Assembly: GCF_900156075.1 (NCBI RefSeq) | Contig: NZ_FTMM01000020.1 | Location: forward strand, 1 to 56,134 | DNA: 56,134 nucleotides | Direction: 5' to 3' | Origin: Chryseobacterium sp. RU37D | Lineage (GTDB): Bacteria > Bacteroidota > Bacteroidia > Flavobacteriales > Weeksellaceae | Shown: positions 23,667 to 32,988 of the stretch, in pieces | Layout of the letters: each line of letters starts with the position of its first letter | How positions within the stretch are numbered: the first letter of the stretch is position 1 | The notes under the pieces: generated by a model | Told to the model about the DNA's origin: nothing | Seen by the model: the letters and a program-made list of their open reading frames with translations, nothing else | The model's database searches: none | Position numbers and translations under genes: made by a program

Positions 23667-25667
23667 TTAATCTCTGTTTTTTACAAGAATCCAGCCAGAA
23701 TATTTGACAGGCGTATTTTTCTTATCGTTTTCGTTCCATGAAACGGAGTACCAGTAGTTTCCTGTAGGTACTTTTCTTCCTGCTACGGTGCCGTCCCATC
23801 TGTATCTGTTTGATTTATCTGCGTGGTGGATCTGGGCTCCATATCTGTCAAACACATTGAAGACAAGGTTCTGTTTTCCTGCCAGTGCTGAATAATCAAT
23901 TGCATCATTGATGCCGTCTCCGTTTGGAGTGATTACATTAATTAAATTAGGAACGATAATCGTAATATCGATCGGATCACAGTCGTAAGCGTCTTTTACG
24001 TAGATCTTGCCGTCACCTCTCGGAACGTTTTTAAATTCGTTGGAATCCTGCCAGTTGATCCCGTCCATAGAATATTTATAAGGAGCTGTTCCTCCTACGG
24101 CATATACCGTCACTGTGTTATTAGAGATGTCAACACTTGAGATTACGGGTTGTTCGGAAGCGTATACTTTTACAGTTTGTGTAGCTATACAGTTACCTGT
24201 TTTTAGCTTTACCCAATATGTTCCCACTCCTACATTGTTGATGCTTGGTGTGACTGCCCCCGTACTCCATTCGTAACCGGTGAATCCCGGGCCTGCATCC
24301 AGCGTTGTTTTGTCTTCTATACAAATGATCTTGTCTTTTAGTACGCTAGAATAAACCGGCGGGGTTATGATTAAAGTTACTTTCGCAATATCATAACATC
24401 CGAAGGAATTGGTCACCTTAATGTAAACCACTCCAGATGGTGCAATATAATTGTTTGGATTTAAAATTTCATTGGTTCCGTTTTGAGCATCGGTTAATGA
24501 AGGGAAATACGTTTTTGTAATTCCTGTTGATGACCCGATTACCGGAGCTGTTGTTAAGTCAAATAATCCTGTTGATGGCTTAGTTTCAATAAAACAAGAT
24601 CTTAAAGTAGCATCCGTGGTGGTGACGGTTGGTGCCACTTTCAGAACTATACTTGCATCATTGTTGTCACATAAAACTGATGATGGGTCTTTGATAACTA
24701 CAGAAATATTTGTTGTTGCATTATACTGGAAATTTGTAGGATTCGCAATAGGGGTACCACTTCCTGTTATATAATATGAGAAGTTGTAAAGACTAGGGTT
24801 AACGGTTAATTGAGAATTAAATGAAGTTAAATCTACAGTTGACATTCCTGTTAAATCCGGGCAAATATCCTTACTAATTGCATTTGTCAATAACGGAACT
24901 TTATCTACAAAGATTTTTACATTTTTAATGGAATGTCTTGATCTTGCACCTCCAGTAGATGCGGAAAACCCGAAATACCCCACAGTCATTCCTGCTGCGG
25001 CACCTGAAGGGGCGAAGGATACATTGTTGCAGATCACTGCTCCGTCCAGGGTAATGTTTACGATCCAGTTGGCAGGAGCTGCCGGGTCTACTTCTGCGGT
25101 TACCACCACGTGTTTGTAAGTAGTGCCCTGGAAAGGATGGGTTGCATTAAGATCCGGAGAGTGGAAAGAACTTCCCGGAACATTGAAGAATTCTACATTG
25201 TTGGTATCTGTGGTATTGGCTACCTGTCCATAGGCAACATGCACTTTGCTCATTCCTGAGCTTCCTGTGGCATTGTTGAAAGAGTCAAACCCCACCATAA
25301 AACCAATGGCATTCTGCGGAATCCCGATTCCGGAACCCAGAACGCTGGTCACAGGAGGATTGGCCAGGTACCAGAATGCAATCCCGTCACCGTTATAGGT
25401 TTGACTGGAATCCATTCTGAAATCGAATTCTATCTTCCATTTATCACAATACTTTAGGTTGATAGGCTCATTGAGCTTAATGGATCCGGAATTGTTGTTG
25501 ACATCCGGGGTAAGCTGTACAAAATCACCACTTACTACAGCAGGGGATACTAACGTCCAACCTGTTGTGTTGACGGGGTTCCCTATAAGCTGGTAGGTTT
25601 GTGAGGAAAGCTCTTGATAAAACGAAAGTAGAATGATGAAAAATAAAAAGGGGTAGTTTTTTTTCAT
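23667..25667 (-). CDS. T9SS type B-sorted surface protein with L-type lectin domain (paralog 1)
   Basis: The 666-residue protein has a signal peptide (about 1-22), an L-type lectin-like domain (about 23-255; motifs INLKYCDKW, NGDGIAFWY, FGFSAST), beta-sandwich repeat segments (about 260-435; CxxE...FDLTTAPV...EILNP), a PKD-like segment with TLDAGPGF...WSTGA (about 450-500), a SprB-like segment APYKYSMDGINWQDSN (about 525-540), and the C-terminal T9SS type B domain (about 578-666; VITPNGDGINDAIDY ... WDGT ... GWILVKNRD). The C-terminal domain directs export through the type IX system. Its likely role is carbohydrate binding or adhesion. It is one of five paralogs. A -7 box TATATTTG lies at 25703-25696. 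Confidence 0.93.
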   Translation of the reverse strand: MKKNYPFLFFIILLSFYQELSSQTYQLIGNPVNTTGWTLVSPAVVSGDFVQLTPDVNNNSGSIKLNEPINLKYCDKWKIEFDFRMDSSQTYNGDGIAFWYLANPPVTSVLGSGIGIPQNAIGFMVGFDSFNNATGSSGMSKVHVAYGQVANTTDTNNVEFFNVPGSSFHSPDLNATHPFQGTTYKHVVVTAEVDPAAPANWIVNITLDGAVICNNVSFAPSGAAAGMTVGYFGFSASTGGARSRHSIKNVKIFVDKVPLLTNAISKDICPDLTGMSTVDLTSFNSQLTVNPSLYNFSYYITGSGTPIANPTNFQYNATTNISVVIKDPSSVLCDNNDASIVLKVAPTVTTTDATLRSCFIETKPSTGLFDLTTAPVIGSSTGITKTYFPSLTDAQNGTNEILNPNNYIAPSGVVYIKVTNSFGCYDIAKVTLIITPPVYSSVLKDKIICIEDKTTLDAGPGFTGYEWSTGAVTPSINNVGVGTYWVKLKTGNCIATQTVKVYASEQPVISSVDISNNTVTVYAVGGTAPYKYSMDGINWQDSNEFKNVPRGDGKIYVKDAYDCDPIDITIIVPNLINVITPNGDGINDAIDYSALAGKQNLVFNVFDRYGAQIHHADKSNRYRWDGTVAGRKVPTGNYWYSVSWNENDKKNTPVKYSGWILVKNRD

Positions 25668-25695
25668 ATTTTAACGTTTATTAGTTTACGATATC

Positions 25696-25703
25696 CAAAT
25701 ATA
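25696..25703 (-). promoter_or_regulatory. -7 box of T9SS paralog 1
   Basis: TATATTTG on the minus strand, 28 bases upstream of the ATG at 25667. Confidence 0.4.
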
Positions 25704-25945
25704 GTTAATTTTCATTGATTTTTGTTTAATTATTTTTATGTTTTTGCTATGGATTTGTTAATCTTTATTTGAAATGCGGCTTAAATATTTAATCATATGG
25801 TATAGATCAATATTAATGGTTTTATATTGGATTAAGATTTCTATAAAATCAAAAAGATGATTCCAATGCTGAAATTATCTTTAAAAACCTGTTTAAACTT
25901 TTATTTTCAGATCTTTACTATTGCTTAAATAGGCGACAACAACCA

Positions 25946-26020
25946 TAGCCCCGATTGTAACGACATCCTTTTGTGTAGCGAAGTGAAACAAAAGATATAG
26001 TGAAAAGCGGGAAATTGCTC
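25946..26020 (+). repeat. Dispersed imperfect palindrome, copy 1
   Basis: The element begins TAGCCCCGATTG and ends GCGGGAAATTGCTCC. ATCCTTTTGT (25965-25974) pairs with ACAAAAGAT (25988-25996), and CCCG (25950-25953) pairs with CGGG (26008-26011). A second copy, inverted, lies at 48322-48389. It fills the otherwise empty region 25704-26052. Confidence 0.75.
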
Positions 26021-26052
26021 CTAAAAAGTTTAAACAAGTTTTAACTATTCGT

Positions 26053-28047
26053 TTAATCTCTGTTTTTTACCAGAACCCAGCCGGAATATTTCATTTCGGT
26101 GTTCTTTTTGTCGTTTTCGTTCCATGAGACAGAGTACCAGTAGTTTCCTGTAGGTACTTTACGCCCTCCTATGGTTCCGTTCCATTTGTAACCGTTTGAT
26201 TTGTCTGCCTGGAAAATTTTTGCTCCGTATCGGTCAAACACATTGAATACTAAGTTTTGTTTGCCTGCTAATGCCGAATAATCAATCATGTCATTGATAC
26301 CGTCTCCATTCGGGGTGATTACATTGACTAGATTAGGAACGACAATATGTACATCAATAGGCTCACAATCATAGGCATCTTTTACATAAACTTTAGCATC
26401 ACCTCTCACAACATTTTTAAATTCATTAGAGTCCTGCCAGTAGATTCCATCCAATGAATATTTATAGGGAGGTGTTCCGCCTTTTACATGTACAATTACT
26501 GTAGAATTTGAAATTTCAATATTTTTAATTACCGGTTGTTCCGACGGAAGGATTTTTACAGTCTGAGTTACCTCACAGGTTCCTGATTTTAATTTTACCC
26601 AGTAGCTGCCTACTCCTACATTAATGGTTTGAGTAACTGCTCCGGTATTCCACAGATAGCTTGTAAATCCGGGACCTGCATCCAGTGTTATTTTATCTTC
26701 AATACATATGATCTGATCCTTAAGGGTGTTTGAGTAAACCGGCGGAATGGTTTCCAGGGTAACCTTGGCAATGCCATAACAGTCTGATGAGTTTGCCACT
26801 TTTATATAAACAGTTCCGGCTTGTGAGGTATAGCTGGCAGGATTCATAATTTCATTGGTCCCGTTTTGAGCATCTGACATTGTAGGGTAGTACTTTTTGG
26901 TAATACCTGTTGTAGTTGTTACCGGTGCCGTGGTCAGGTTGAAAATTCCTGTAGGCGGATTGCTATTTTCGATCGTGCATGATCTCAATGTAGCATCAGT
27001 TACCGTAGGTGTAGGATTGATATTTAAAGTAATGACAGTATCGTTGTTATCACAAAGAACAGAGGTAGGATCTTTGATCAGAACAGTAATGCTGGTATTT
27101 GAGCTATATTCAAAATTAGTAGGATTGGCAATCGGTGTTCCGCTTCCGGTAATATAATAGGTGAAGTTATATAGGTTTGGGGTAGCGGTAAGCTGAGAAT
27201 TAAAGGATGTAAGATCAACTGTTGCCTTCCCCTGCGAATCAGGGCATAAGCTTTTTGTAATAGATGTTTGCAATAAAGGAATCTTATCTACAAAAACTTT
27301 TACGTTTTTAATTGATTGAGCCGCCCGCATCATGCCGGTAGAAGCCGAAAACCCAAAATATCCCTGAGTCATTGTCGCTGCAGCGCCGGAAGGCGCAAAA
27401 GACTGGTCTACCACCGGCATTCCATCAATGCTTATTTTCACAATCCATGCTATTGGATTTGCGGGGTCTACTTTTCCGTCTATAATAACATGCTTAAATG
27501 TTGAGCTTAAAAATGAATGAGCAGGATAATAGTTTGGAGAGTGAAATGAGCTTCCGGGAACGTTATAAAATTCTATATTGTTGTTGTCTGTGGTATTAGC
27601 CACCTCGCCATAAGCTACATGCACTTTGCTCATATATCCGGCTGAAGGATTCATATTATTATAATTGTCAAGGGCTACCATGAAACCCACAGCATTTTTG
27701 GAAATACCAAGACCTGCTCCCAGAACGCTTGTCGTGGGCGGGTTGGCGAGATACCAAAAGGCAATTCCGTCTGCTGCGGCGCCACTTGGGGTTTCCATTC
27801 TAAAATCAAACTCTACTCTCCATTTGTCACAATATTTCAGATTAATTGGCGAGTTAAGCCGTATTGAGCCGGATTTGTTACCAATATTTTCTGTAAGTAA
27901 TACATAATCACTAGGTGCTGTAGCAGAAACCATGGTCCATCCAGTAGTATTAATCGGATTTCCAGTAAGCTGATAAGTTTGCGATACAAAGTGCCCCGGA
28001 AGGAATAGCAAAAAAATTAAAAATAAAAAATAGTATTTTCTCATCAT
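26053..28047 (-). CDS. T9SS type B-sorted surface protein with L-type lectin domain (paralog 2)
   Basis: This 664-residue protein is the closest relative of paralog 1, with the same order of parts: signal peptide (about 1-23), L-type lectin-like domain (about 24-258; SAAADGIAFWY type core), one repeat beginning DATLRSCTIEN with EIMNPASY, the TLDAGPGF...WNTGA segment, the SprB-like PPYKYSLDGIYWQDSN, and the C-terminal VITPNGDGINDMIDY sorting domain ending GWVLVKNRD. The stretches after the lectin domain are nearly residue-for-residue the same as paralog 1, which points to recent duplication or gene conversion. It has its own -7 box at 28080-28073. The ligand of its lectin domain is unknown. 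Confidence 0.93.
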   Translation of the reverse strand: MMRKYYFLFLIFLLFLPGHFVSQTYQLTGNPINTTGWTMVSATAPSDYVLLTENIGNKSGSIRLNSPINLKYCDKWRVEFDFRMETPSGAAADGIAFWYLANPPTTSVLGAGLGISKNAVGFMVALDNYNNMNPSAGYMSKVHVAYGEVANTTDNNNIEFYNVPGSSFHSPNYYPAHSFLSSTFKHVIIDGKVDPANPIAWIVKISIDGMPVVDQSFAPSGAAATMTQGYFGFSASTGMMRAAQSIKNVKVFVDKIPLLQTSITKSLCPDSQGKATVDLTSFNSQLTATPNLYNFTYYITGSGTPIANPTNFEYSSNTSITVLIKDPTSVLCDNNDTVITLNINPTPTVTDATLRSCTIENSNPPTGIFNLTTAPVTTTTGITKKYYPTMSDAQNGTNEIMNPASYTSQAGTVYIKVANSSDCYGIAKVTLETIPPVYSNTLKDQIICIEDKITLDAGPGFTSYLWNTGAVTQTINVGVGSYWVKLKSGTCEVTQTVKILPSEQPVIKNIEISNSTVIVHVKGGTPPYKYSLDGIYWQDSNEFKNVVRGDAKVYVKDAYDCEPIDVHIVVPNLVNVITPNGDGINDMIDYSALAGKQNLVFNVFDRYGAKIFQADKSNGYKWNGTIGGRKVPTGNYWYSVSWNENDKKNTEMKYSGWVLVKNRD

Positions 28048-28072
28048 TTGAAAGTGTGCTGTTTTACAATCG

Positions 28073-28080
28073 CAAATATA
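28073..28080 (-). promoter_or_regulatory. -7 box of T9SS paralog 2
   Basis: TATATTTG on the minus strand, 25 bases upstream of the ATG at 28047. Confidence 0.4.
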
Positions 28081-28216
28081 ATTATTTATAAGGTGATTTA
28101 TTGGCTTATTGATAATATTATTGGTTGTTTTATGGTAATAATTGTGTTTAATTAAAATAAGGTTATAAAAAAAATAATTTCATGTAAATTGTTCACGAAA
28201 TTGATAAATAAACAAA

Positions 28217-28242
28217 AAATCACCTCAAAGTTGAAGTGATTT
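28217..28242. terminator. Second hairpin downstream of T9SS paralog 3
   Basis: AAATCAC (28217-28223) pairs with GTGATTT (28236-28242) with further pairing inside. It resembles the hairpin at 32989-33016 behind paralog 4, so it may be a backup or an ancestral terminator. Confidence 0.55.
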
Positions 28243-28273
28243 CTTTTCCTAATTCCGTTTAGTATCAATTAAA

Positions 28274-28297
28274 ACCCGCTCCAGTGCAGAAGCGGGT
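28274..28297 (-). terminator. Terminator of T9SS paralog 3
   Basis: ACCCGCT (28274-28280) and AGCGGGT (28291-28297), ten-base loop, T-rich after it on the minus strand. Confidence 0.75.
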
Positions 28298-28303
28298 AAA
28301 ATT

Positions 28304-30556
28304 TTATTCTCTATTTTTTACTAATACCCAACCGGTGTAAACTGTTTGTGTATTATTTTTATCATTTTCGTTCCATGTTATAGTATACCAGTATGTTCCT
28401 GTCACTACTTTTTTGTTGCCGGCTGTTCCGTCCCATTTGTAGTTTCTTAGTTTATTGGCCTCATACAATTTATTACCATATCTGTCATAGATTGTGAAAA
28501 CAAGGTTTTTCTTATAAGCCAAAGCTGTATAATCGATCACGTCATTGATATTATCTCCGTTTGGTGTGATGGCATTGATCAAATTCGGAACAGTGATCTG
28601 TACATGAATAGGGTCGCAGTTGAAAGAATCTTTTACATATACTACTACTTCACCTCTCTGAAGGCCCGTAAATATATTAGAGTCTTGCCAGTTGATGCCA
28701 TCAAGAGAGTATTTATAAGGCGTTTTTCCTCCATTTACGTTTACAGTGATTGTATTGTTGGTAATATCAATGCTTGAAATAACCGGTTGTGGCGCAGGAT
28801 TTACTTTTACAGTCTGCATAGCGGTGCATTTTCCTGTTTTCAGCTGTACCCAATAAAGACCTGGTGGAACTCCGGTGATAGCCTGTGTTGTAGCACCTGT
28901 GCTCCATAAATAGCTGTCGAAGCCGGGTCCTGCATCAAGGGTGGTTCTTTCATCAATACAAATAATTTTATCTTTTAATACAGAAGAATAAACAGGTTCA
29001 AAAACTTTAAGATTGATTTTAACAATAATAAAGCAGTTTGCCACATTCGTAATTCTCACATATGCCGTAGAAGATGTTGTAACATATGCTGTAGGATTTA
29101 ATATTTCGTTAGTGTTGGCTAAAGCGTCAGCCTGAGTCCTATAATACTTTTTCGTAACTCCCGGCGCTGTGGTAACGTTAGCCTGTGTCAGGTCAAATGA
29201 ACCAGTGGTAGGAGCACTGTCAATGAAACAAGATTCCATTGTCGCATCATTAGACTGAATCTGCGGGAAGAAAGCTAATGTTATAGGAGCAGATCCAGCA
29301 CATCCCAGAGGAGTTGTAACTTTTACATACACTGTTCCTGCAGTTGAAAAGTAAGCTGTAGGATTGATTATTTCGTTTGTTCCTGCGTTAAGGTCTGCCT
29401 GTGTTTTATAATATTTCTTTGTGGAACCAGCCGGAGCGTTCACATTGGCAAGAGTAAGGTTGAATGTCGCTGTTCCTGCGTTATTGTTATTACATTCAGT
29501 AAGTGTGGCAGGGGTTGCTGTAAATGGTGAAAGGTTTAATTGGATTTTTCCATCGGGATTATCACAAAGTACACCGGAATTATCTTTTATTAAAACGGAA
29601 ACCGTGGTGTTCCCACTAAACTGATAATTAGTAGGATTCGTAATTGGCGTTCCGGAGACACTGTATGAGAAAGTATAGTTTGCAGGGTTTGTTACAAACT
29701 GGTTTTGATAGGATGTTAAATTAGCTGTTCCTTGTCCTGTAGAAGGATTAGGGCAGAAAGTATCCGTTACCGTTGCCTGGTTAATAGCCACTTTATCTAC
29801 ATACACTTTTACATTTTTAATAGAATGTCTTGATCTGTTACCCCCGGTAGAAGCCGAGAATCCGAAATATCCCACAGTCATTGCCGCAGCAGCTCCAGAA
29901 GGTGCAAAAGACTGGTTGCAGATAACGTTTCCGTCGATCATGATTTTTAAGATCCAGTTTGCAGGAGTAGCAGGATCTACCTGGGATGTTACTTCAACAT
30001 GTTTGTAGGTTGCTCCCTGAAATGGCAGTGTAGTATTCATATCTGGGGAATGGAAAGAACTTCCCGGCGTATTGAAAAACTCTACATTGTTTGTGTCTGT
30101 AGTATTCTGGATCACTCCATACCCGACATGCACTTTACTCATCACAGCGGTTGTCGTATTGTTGTAAGTGTCAAATCCTACCACTAAACCGATTGCATTC
30201 TGAGAAACACCAAGCCCGGAACCTAATATACTTGCCACCGGCGGATTTTGAACATACCAGAAAGCAATACCATCTCCATTGAGAGTTTGGTTAGAATCCA
30301 TTCTAAAATCAAATTCCACCTTCCATTTGTCACAATATTTCAGGTTGATAGGTTCATCCAGCCTTATTGATCCGGATTGAGTGTTAAGGTCAGGAGTAAG
30401 CTGCACAAAATCGGTATTAACCACGGTAGGCGAAACCATTGTCCATCCTGTGGTATTAACGGGATTTCCTAAAAGTTGATATGTCTGTGAAGCAAAATGT
30501 TGTGGAAAGCACAGCAAAAGGCTTAGGAATAAAAGGAAGAAGTATTTTTTATTCAT
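28304..30556 (-). CDS. T9SS type B-sorted surface protein with L-type lectin domain (paralog 3)
   Basis: At 750 residues this is the longest of the three lectin-type paralogs. After the signal peptide (about 1-22) and lectin-like domain (about 23-255; NGDGIAFWYVQNPP, FGFSAST) come two full copies of a roughly 88-residue repeat (about 340-427 and 428-517; each with xATxxxC...FxLT..NV...KKYYxTQAD...NEIxNPTAY...VKVT), where paralogs 1 and 2 have one clear copy. The TLDAGPGFDSYLWSTGA segment, SprB-like segment and type B sorting domain (AITPNGDNINDVIDY to VLVKNRE) follow. It probably displays a lectin away from the cell surface. A -7 box TATCTTTG lies at 30592-30585. Confidence 0.93.
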   Translation of the reverse strand: MNKKYFFLLFLSLLLCFPQHFASQTYQLLGNPVNTTGWTMVSPTVVNTDFVQLTPDLNTQSGSIRLDEPINLKYCDKWKVEFDFRMDSNQTLNGDGIAFWYVQNPPVASILGSGLGVSQNAIGLVVGFDTYNNTTTAVMSKVHVGYGVIQNTTDTNNVEFFNTPGSSFHSPDMNTTLPFQGATYKHVEVTSQVDPATPANWILKIMIDGNVICNQSFAPSGAAAAMTVGYFGFSASTGGNRSRHSIKNVKVYVDKVAINQATVTDTFCPNPSTGQGTANLTSYQNQFVTNPANYTFSYSVSGTPITNPTNYQFSGNTTVSVLIKDNSGVLCDNPDGKIQLNLSPFTATPATLTECNNNNAGTATFNLTLANVNAPAGSTKKYYKTQADLNAGTNEIINPTAYFSTAGTVYVKVTTPLGCAGSAPITLAFFPQIQSNDATMESCFIDSAPTTGSFDLTQANVTTAPGVTKKYYRTQADALANTNEILNPTAYVTTSSTAYVRITNVANCFIIVKINLKVFEPVYSSVLKDKIICIDERTTLDAGPGFDSYLWSTGATTQAITGVPPGLYWVQLKTGKCTAMQTVKVNPAPQPVISSIDITNNTITVNVNGGKTPYKYSLDGINWQDSNIFTGLQRGEVVVYVKDSFNCDPIHVQITVPNLINAITPNGDNINDVIDYTALAYKKNLVFTIYDRYGNKLYEANKLRNYKWDGTAGNKKVVTGTYWYTITWNENDKNNTQTVYTGWVLVKNRE

Positions 30557-30584
30557 TTATTTGGTACACTTAAATTAGACGCAC

Positions 30585-30592
30585 CAAAGATA
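30585..30592 (-). promoter_or_regulatory. -7 box of T9SS paralog 3
   Basis: TATCTTTG on the minus strand, 28 bases upstream of the ATG at 30556. Confidence 0.35.
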
Positions 30593-30720
30593 TTAAATCC
30601 CAACCAATAAATACATATTTAATGTTAATTTTGGTTGAATTGATAGATACTTTATAATAAAAAAGGGCATAAAAGATAAAATACAGAAAATTTTTAAGCT
30701 AATTTTAATTTCAGTATAAA

Positions 30721-31197
30721 TTAAAACAGAGAATTGCTTTCAAGATTTTCAAAATAAATATCAACTTCCAAACTCGTCGAATTTGAGGCAGCTACAGCAA
30801 GCCTGTCACACAGTTCATTTTCAAAATGACCGGCGTGACCTTTGATCCAATGCATTTTTGGTTTATGCAGATTGTAGAGAACAGCAAATCTCTGCCACAA
30901 ATCAGGGTTTTTCACATTTTTCCAGCCTCGTTTGATCCATCCGGCCAGCCAGTTTTGATTAATGGCATCAGCAACATACTTGCTGTCGGTATAGATATGG
31001 ATGTCATTATCCGGGGATTTCAGTTTTTCAAGAGCTGTAATTACAGCCAGAAGTTCCATTCTGTTGTTGGTAGTTTTTCTAAATCCTTTGGAAAATGTTT
31101 TTTGGTAGCCTTTCTCAGGTACACGCATGAGAATTCCATATCCGCCTTTTCCGGGATTTCCGCTGCAAGCTCCGTCGGTGTATATTTCAATTTTCAT
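30721..31197 (-). CDS. rnhA: Ribonuclease HI
   Basis: RNase HI cleaves the RNA strand of RNA-DNA hybrids, removing R-loops and primer remnants. The 158-residue protein has the full catalytic set Asp8 (YTDGACSGNPG), Glu48 (NNRMELLAV), Asp71 (IYTDSKYV) and Asp131 (NELCDRLA), and the basic handle region around KRGWKNVKNPDLW. It has no N-terminal hybrid-binding domain. It lies 87 bases downstream of dnaB on the same strand with no strong terminator between, so the two replication genes probably form one unit. Confidence 0.97.
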   Translation of the reverse strand: MKIEIYTDGACSGNPGKGGYGILMRVPEKGYQKTFSKGFRKTTNNRMELLAVITALEKLKSPDNDIHIYTDSKYVADAINQNWLAGWIKRGWKNVKNPDLWQRFAVLYNLHKPKMHWIKGHAGHFENELCDRLAVAASNSTSLEVDIYFENLESNSLF

Positions 31198-31284
31198 TTT
31201 TAGGCTGAAGCTGAGATTTAGTTTAAAGTTAATAATTATTCAGGTTAAATTTTAATCCTAACCTTGTCTTAACTTTAAAAATAT

Positions 31285-32877
31285 TTAAAAAGGAAAATCA
31301 TCATCGTCGTCGAAATCATTCATTGAAGATCCTGAAAGCTGTGAGTTGTCCGGAAGATCAAATGCTGCACCTGGCTGAATGGTTGTTTTAATTTTATCAA
31401 AACCACTTGGTTCATTCGATCCGAAGCTGGAAGGGTATCCGCTGCCCATTCCGCCATCAAAAGCAGCTTCAATATCTCCAAATTTTGCAAAATGCTTTAG
31501 GAAAGATAATCTTACATCGGCTGTAGCACCGTTTCTGTGTTTTGCAATGATCAGTTCAGCCTGATTTTCTGTTGAGGTTTCCTGGCCTTCTTCATCATTA
31601 TCCCAAACAGTGATCTTATAATATTCCGGTCTGAATATGAAAGATACGATATCTGCATCCTGTTCGATGGCTCCGGATTCCCTCAAATCTGAAAGCTGAG
31701 GTCTTTTTCCTGGACGTGTTTCCACACTACGGGAAAGCTGGGAAAGTGCAATTACCGGAACATTCAATTCTTTTGCAATAGCCTTTAATGATCGGGAAAT
31801 CATGGAAATTTCCTGTTCACGGTTTCCGACTCCTTTTCCTCCTCCTCCGGCTGTCATCAGCTGAAGGTAGTCGACCATGATCAGCCGTACACCGTGCTGC
31901 ATTACCAGTCTTCGGCACTTCGCACGGAAGTCAAAGATGGATAGGGAAGGGGTTTCGTCTATATATAAAGGTGCATTTTCAAGTTCTGATACGTTGGAGA
32001 ACAGTCGTTGCCATTCTTCATCGTCCAGGGTTCCTTTTCTTAATTTTTCTGATGAAATTCTTGTTTCGGATGCGATCATCCTGGTGATAAGCTGTACCGA
32101 GGCCATCTCCAGGGAGAACAGTGCCATGGGGATTTTGTGACCCACAGCAATATTTCTTGCCATCGAAAGCAGAAACGCGGTTTTTCCCATCGCCGGACGT
32201 GCCGCGATAATGATAAGGTCAGAATTCTGCCAGCCTCCTGTTTCTTTATCCACATCTCTGAAGCCGGAAGGTACTCCGGAAAGACCTTCTTTATCTTTTA
32301 AAGATTTGATGGTATCAATGGCCTGCTTTACTAATGAGTTGGCGGTGTCAAATCCTTTTTTGATGGTTCCGTTGGTTATTTCAAAAAAGGATTGTTCTGC
32401 TTTATCCAAGAGCTCAAAAACGTCGGTAGATTCTTTGTAGGAAGCATCAATCACGTTCGCTGAAACATTAATTAAGCTTCTTAAGATATATTTTTCAAGA
32501 ATCACACGTACATGATATTCTATATGGGCAGATGAGCTTACCCCCATGGTAAGATCAATGATATAGCTGTCTCCGCCTGCTGAGCTTAGTTTTCCTTCTT
32601 TTTTCAGATCCTGAATGATGGTCATTAAGTCAACCGGCTGGTTACTTTCATATAATTTTAAAATGGTGGAAAAAATTACCTGATGTCTCGGATCATAGAA
32701 AACTTCAGGGGTAAGCAAATCGATAGAGTGGTCAAGCCCTTTTTTGTCAATTAAAAAAGTACCGATAACCAGTCTTTCGAATTCCAATGCGTTGGGAGGC
32801 ATTTTCCCGTCGGCAATAGAGAGCTCTTTTGCAAAGTTTCCGTTCGTCAAAGAAGATAAAGTTTCTTTCTGCGCCAT
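31285..32877 (-). CDS. dnaB: Replicative DNA helicase DnaB with SSB-like acidic tail
   Basis: DnaB is the hexameric replication-fork helicase. The 530-residue protein has the N-terminal helical domain (about 28-130), a linker, and the RecA-like motor with Walker A in ARPAMGKTAFLL (226-237), LIMVDYLQLM (Walker B) and ALSQLSRSVE. There is no intein. After the helicase core comes a 60-residue Gly/Ser-rich tail ending NDFDDDDDFPF (520-530), which closely resembles the C-terminal tip of single-stranded DNA-binding protein. A -7 box TATCTTTG (32892-32885) lies seven bases before the ATG. The gene sits inside an array of T9SS surface protein genes. Confidence 0.97.
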   Translation of the reverse strand: MAQKETLSSLTNGNFAKELSIADGKMPPNALEFERLVIGTFLIDKKGLDHSIDLLTPEVFYDPRHQVIFSTILKLYESNQPVDLMTIIQDLKKEGKLSSAGGDSYIIDLTMGVSSSAHIEYHVRVILEKYILRSLINVSANVIDASYKESTDVFELLDKAEQSFFEITNGTIKKGFDTANSLVKQAIDTIKSLKDKEGLSGVPSGFRDVDKETGGWQNSDLIIIAARPAMGKTAFLLSMARNIAVGHKIPMALFSLEMASVQLITRMIASETRISSEKLRKGTLDDEEWQRLFSNVSELENAPLYIDETPSLSIFDFRAKCRRLVMQHGVRLIMVDYLQLMTAGGGGKGVGNREQEISMISRSLKAIAKELNVPVIALSQLSRSVETRPGKRPQLSDLRESGAIEQDADIVSFIFRPEYYKITVWDNDEEGQETSTENQAELIIAKHRNGATADVRLSFLKHFAKFGDIEAAFDGGMGSGYPSSFGSNEPSGFDKIKTTIQPGAAFDLPDNSQLSGSSMNDFDDDDDFPF

Positions 32878-32884
32878 AGTTCTA

Positions 32885-32892
32885 CAAAGATA
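32885..32892 (-). promoter_or_regulatory. -7 box close to the dnaB start codon
   Basis: TATCTTTG on the minus strand, seven bases before the ATG at 32877, so the leader would be very short or absent. Confidence 0.45.
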
Positions 32893-32988
32893 GTTTTTTT
32901 GCGAAGCAAATAAAAAATAGTAACTAAGATTTTGGTGTTGATAAGTTTAAAATATTAGGATTAAAAGGCTTTTTCTGCGTGCATAAAA

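Noticed and set aside
31285..32877. An intein in DnaB
   Set aside because: DnaB is a common intein host, but the Walker A region and the rest of the motor are continuous and the extra length is accounted for by the tail.
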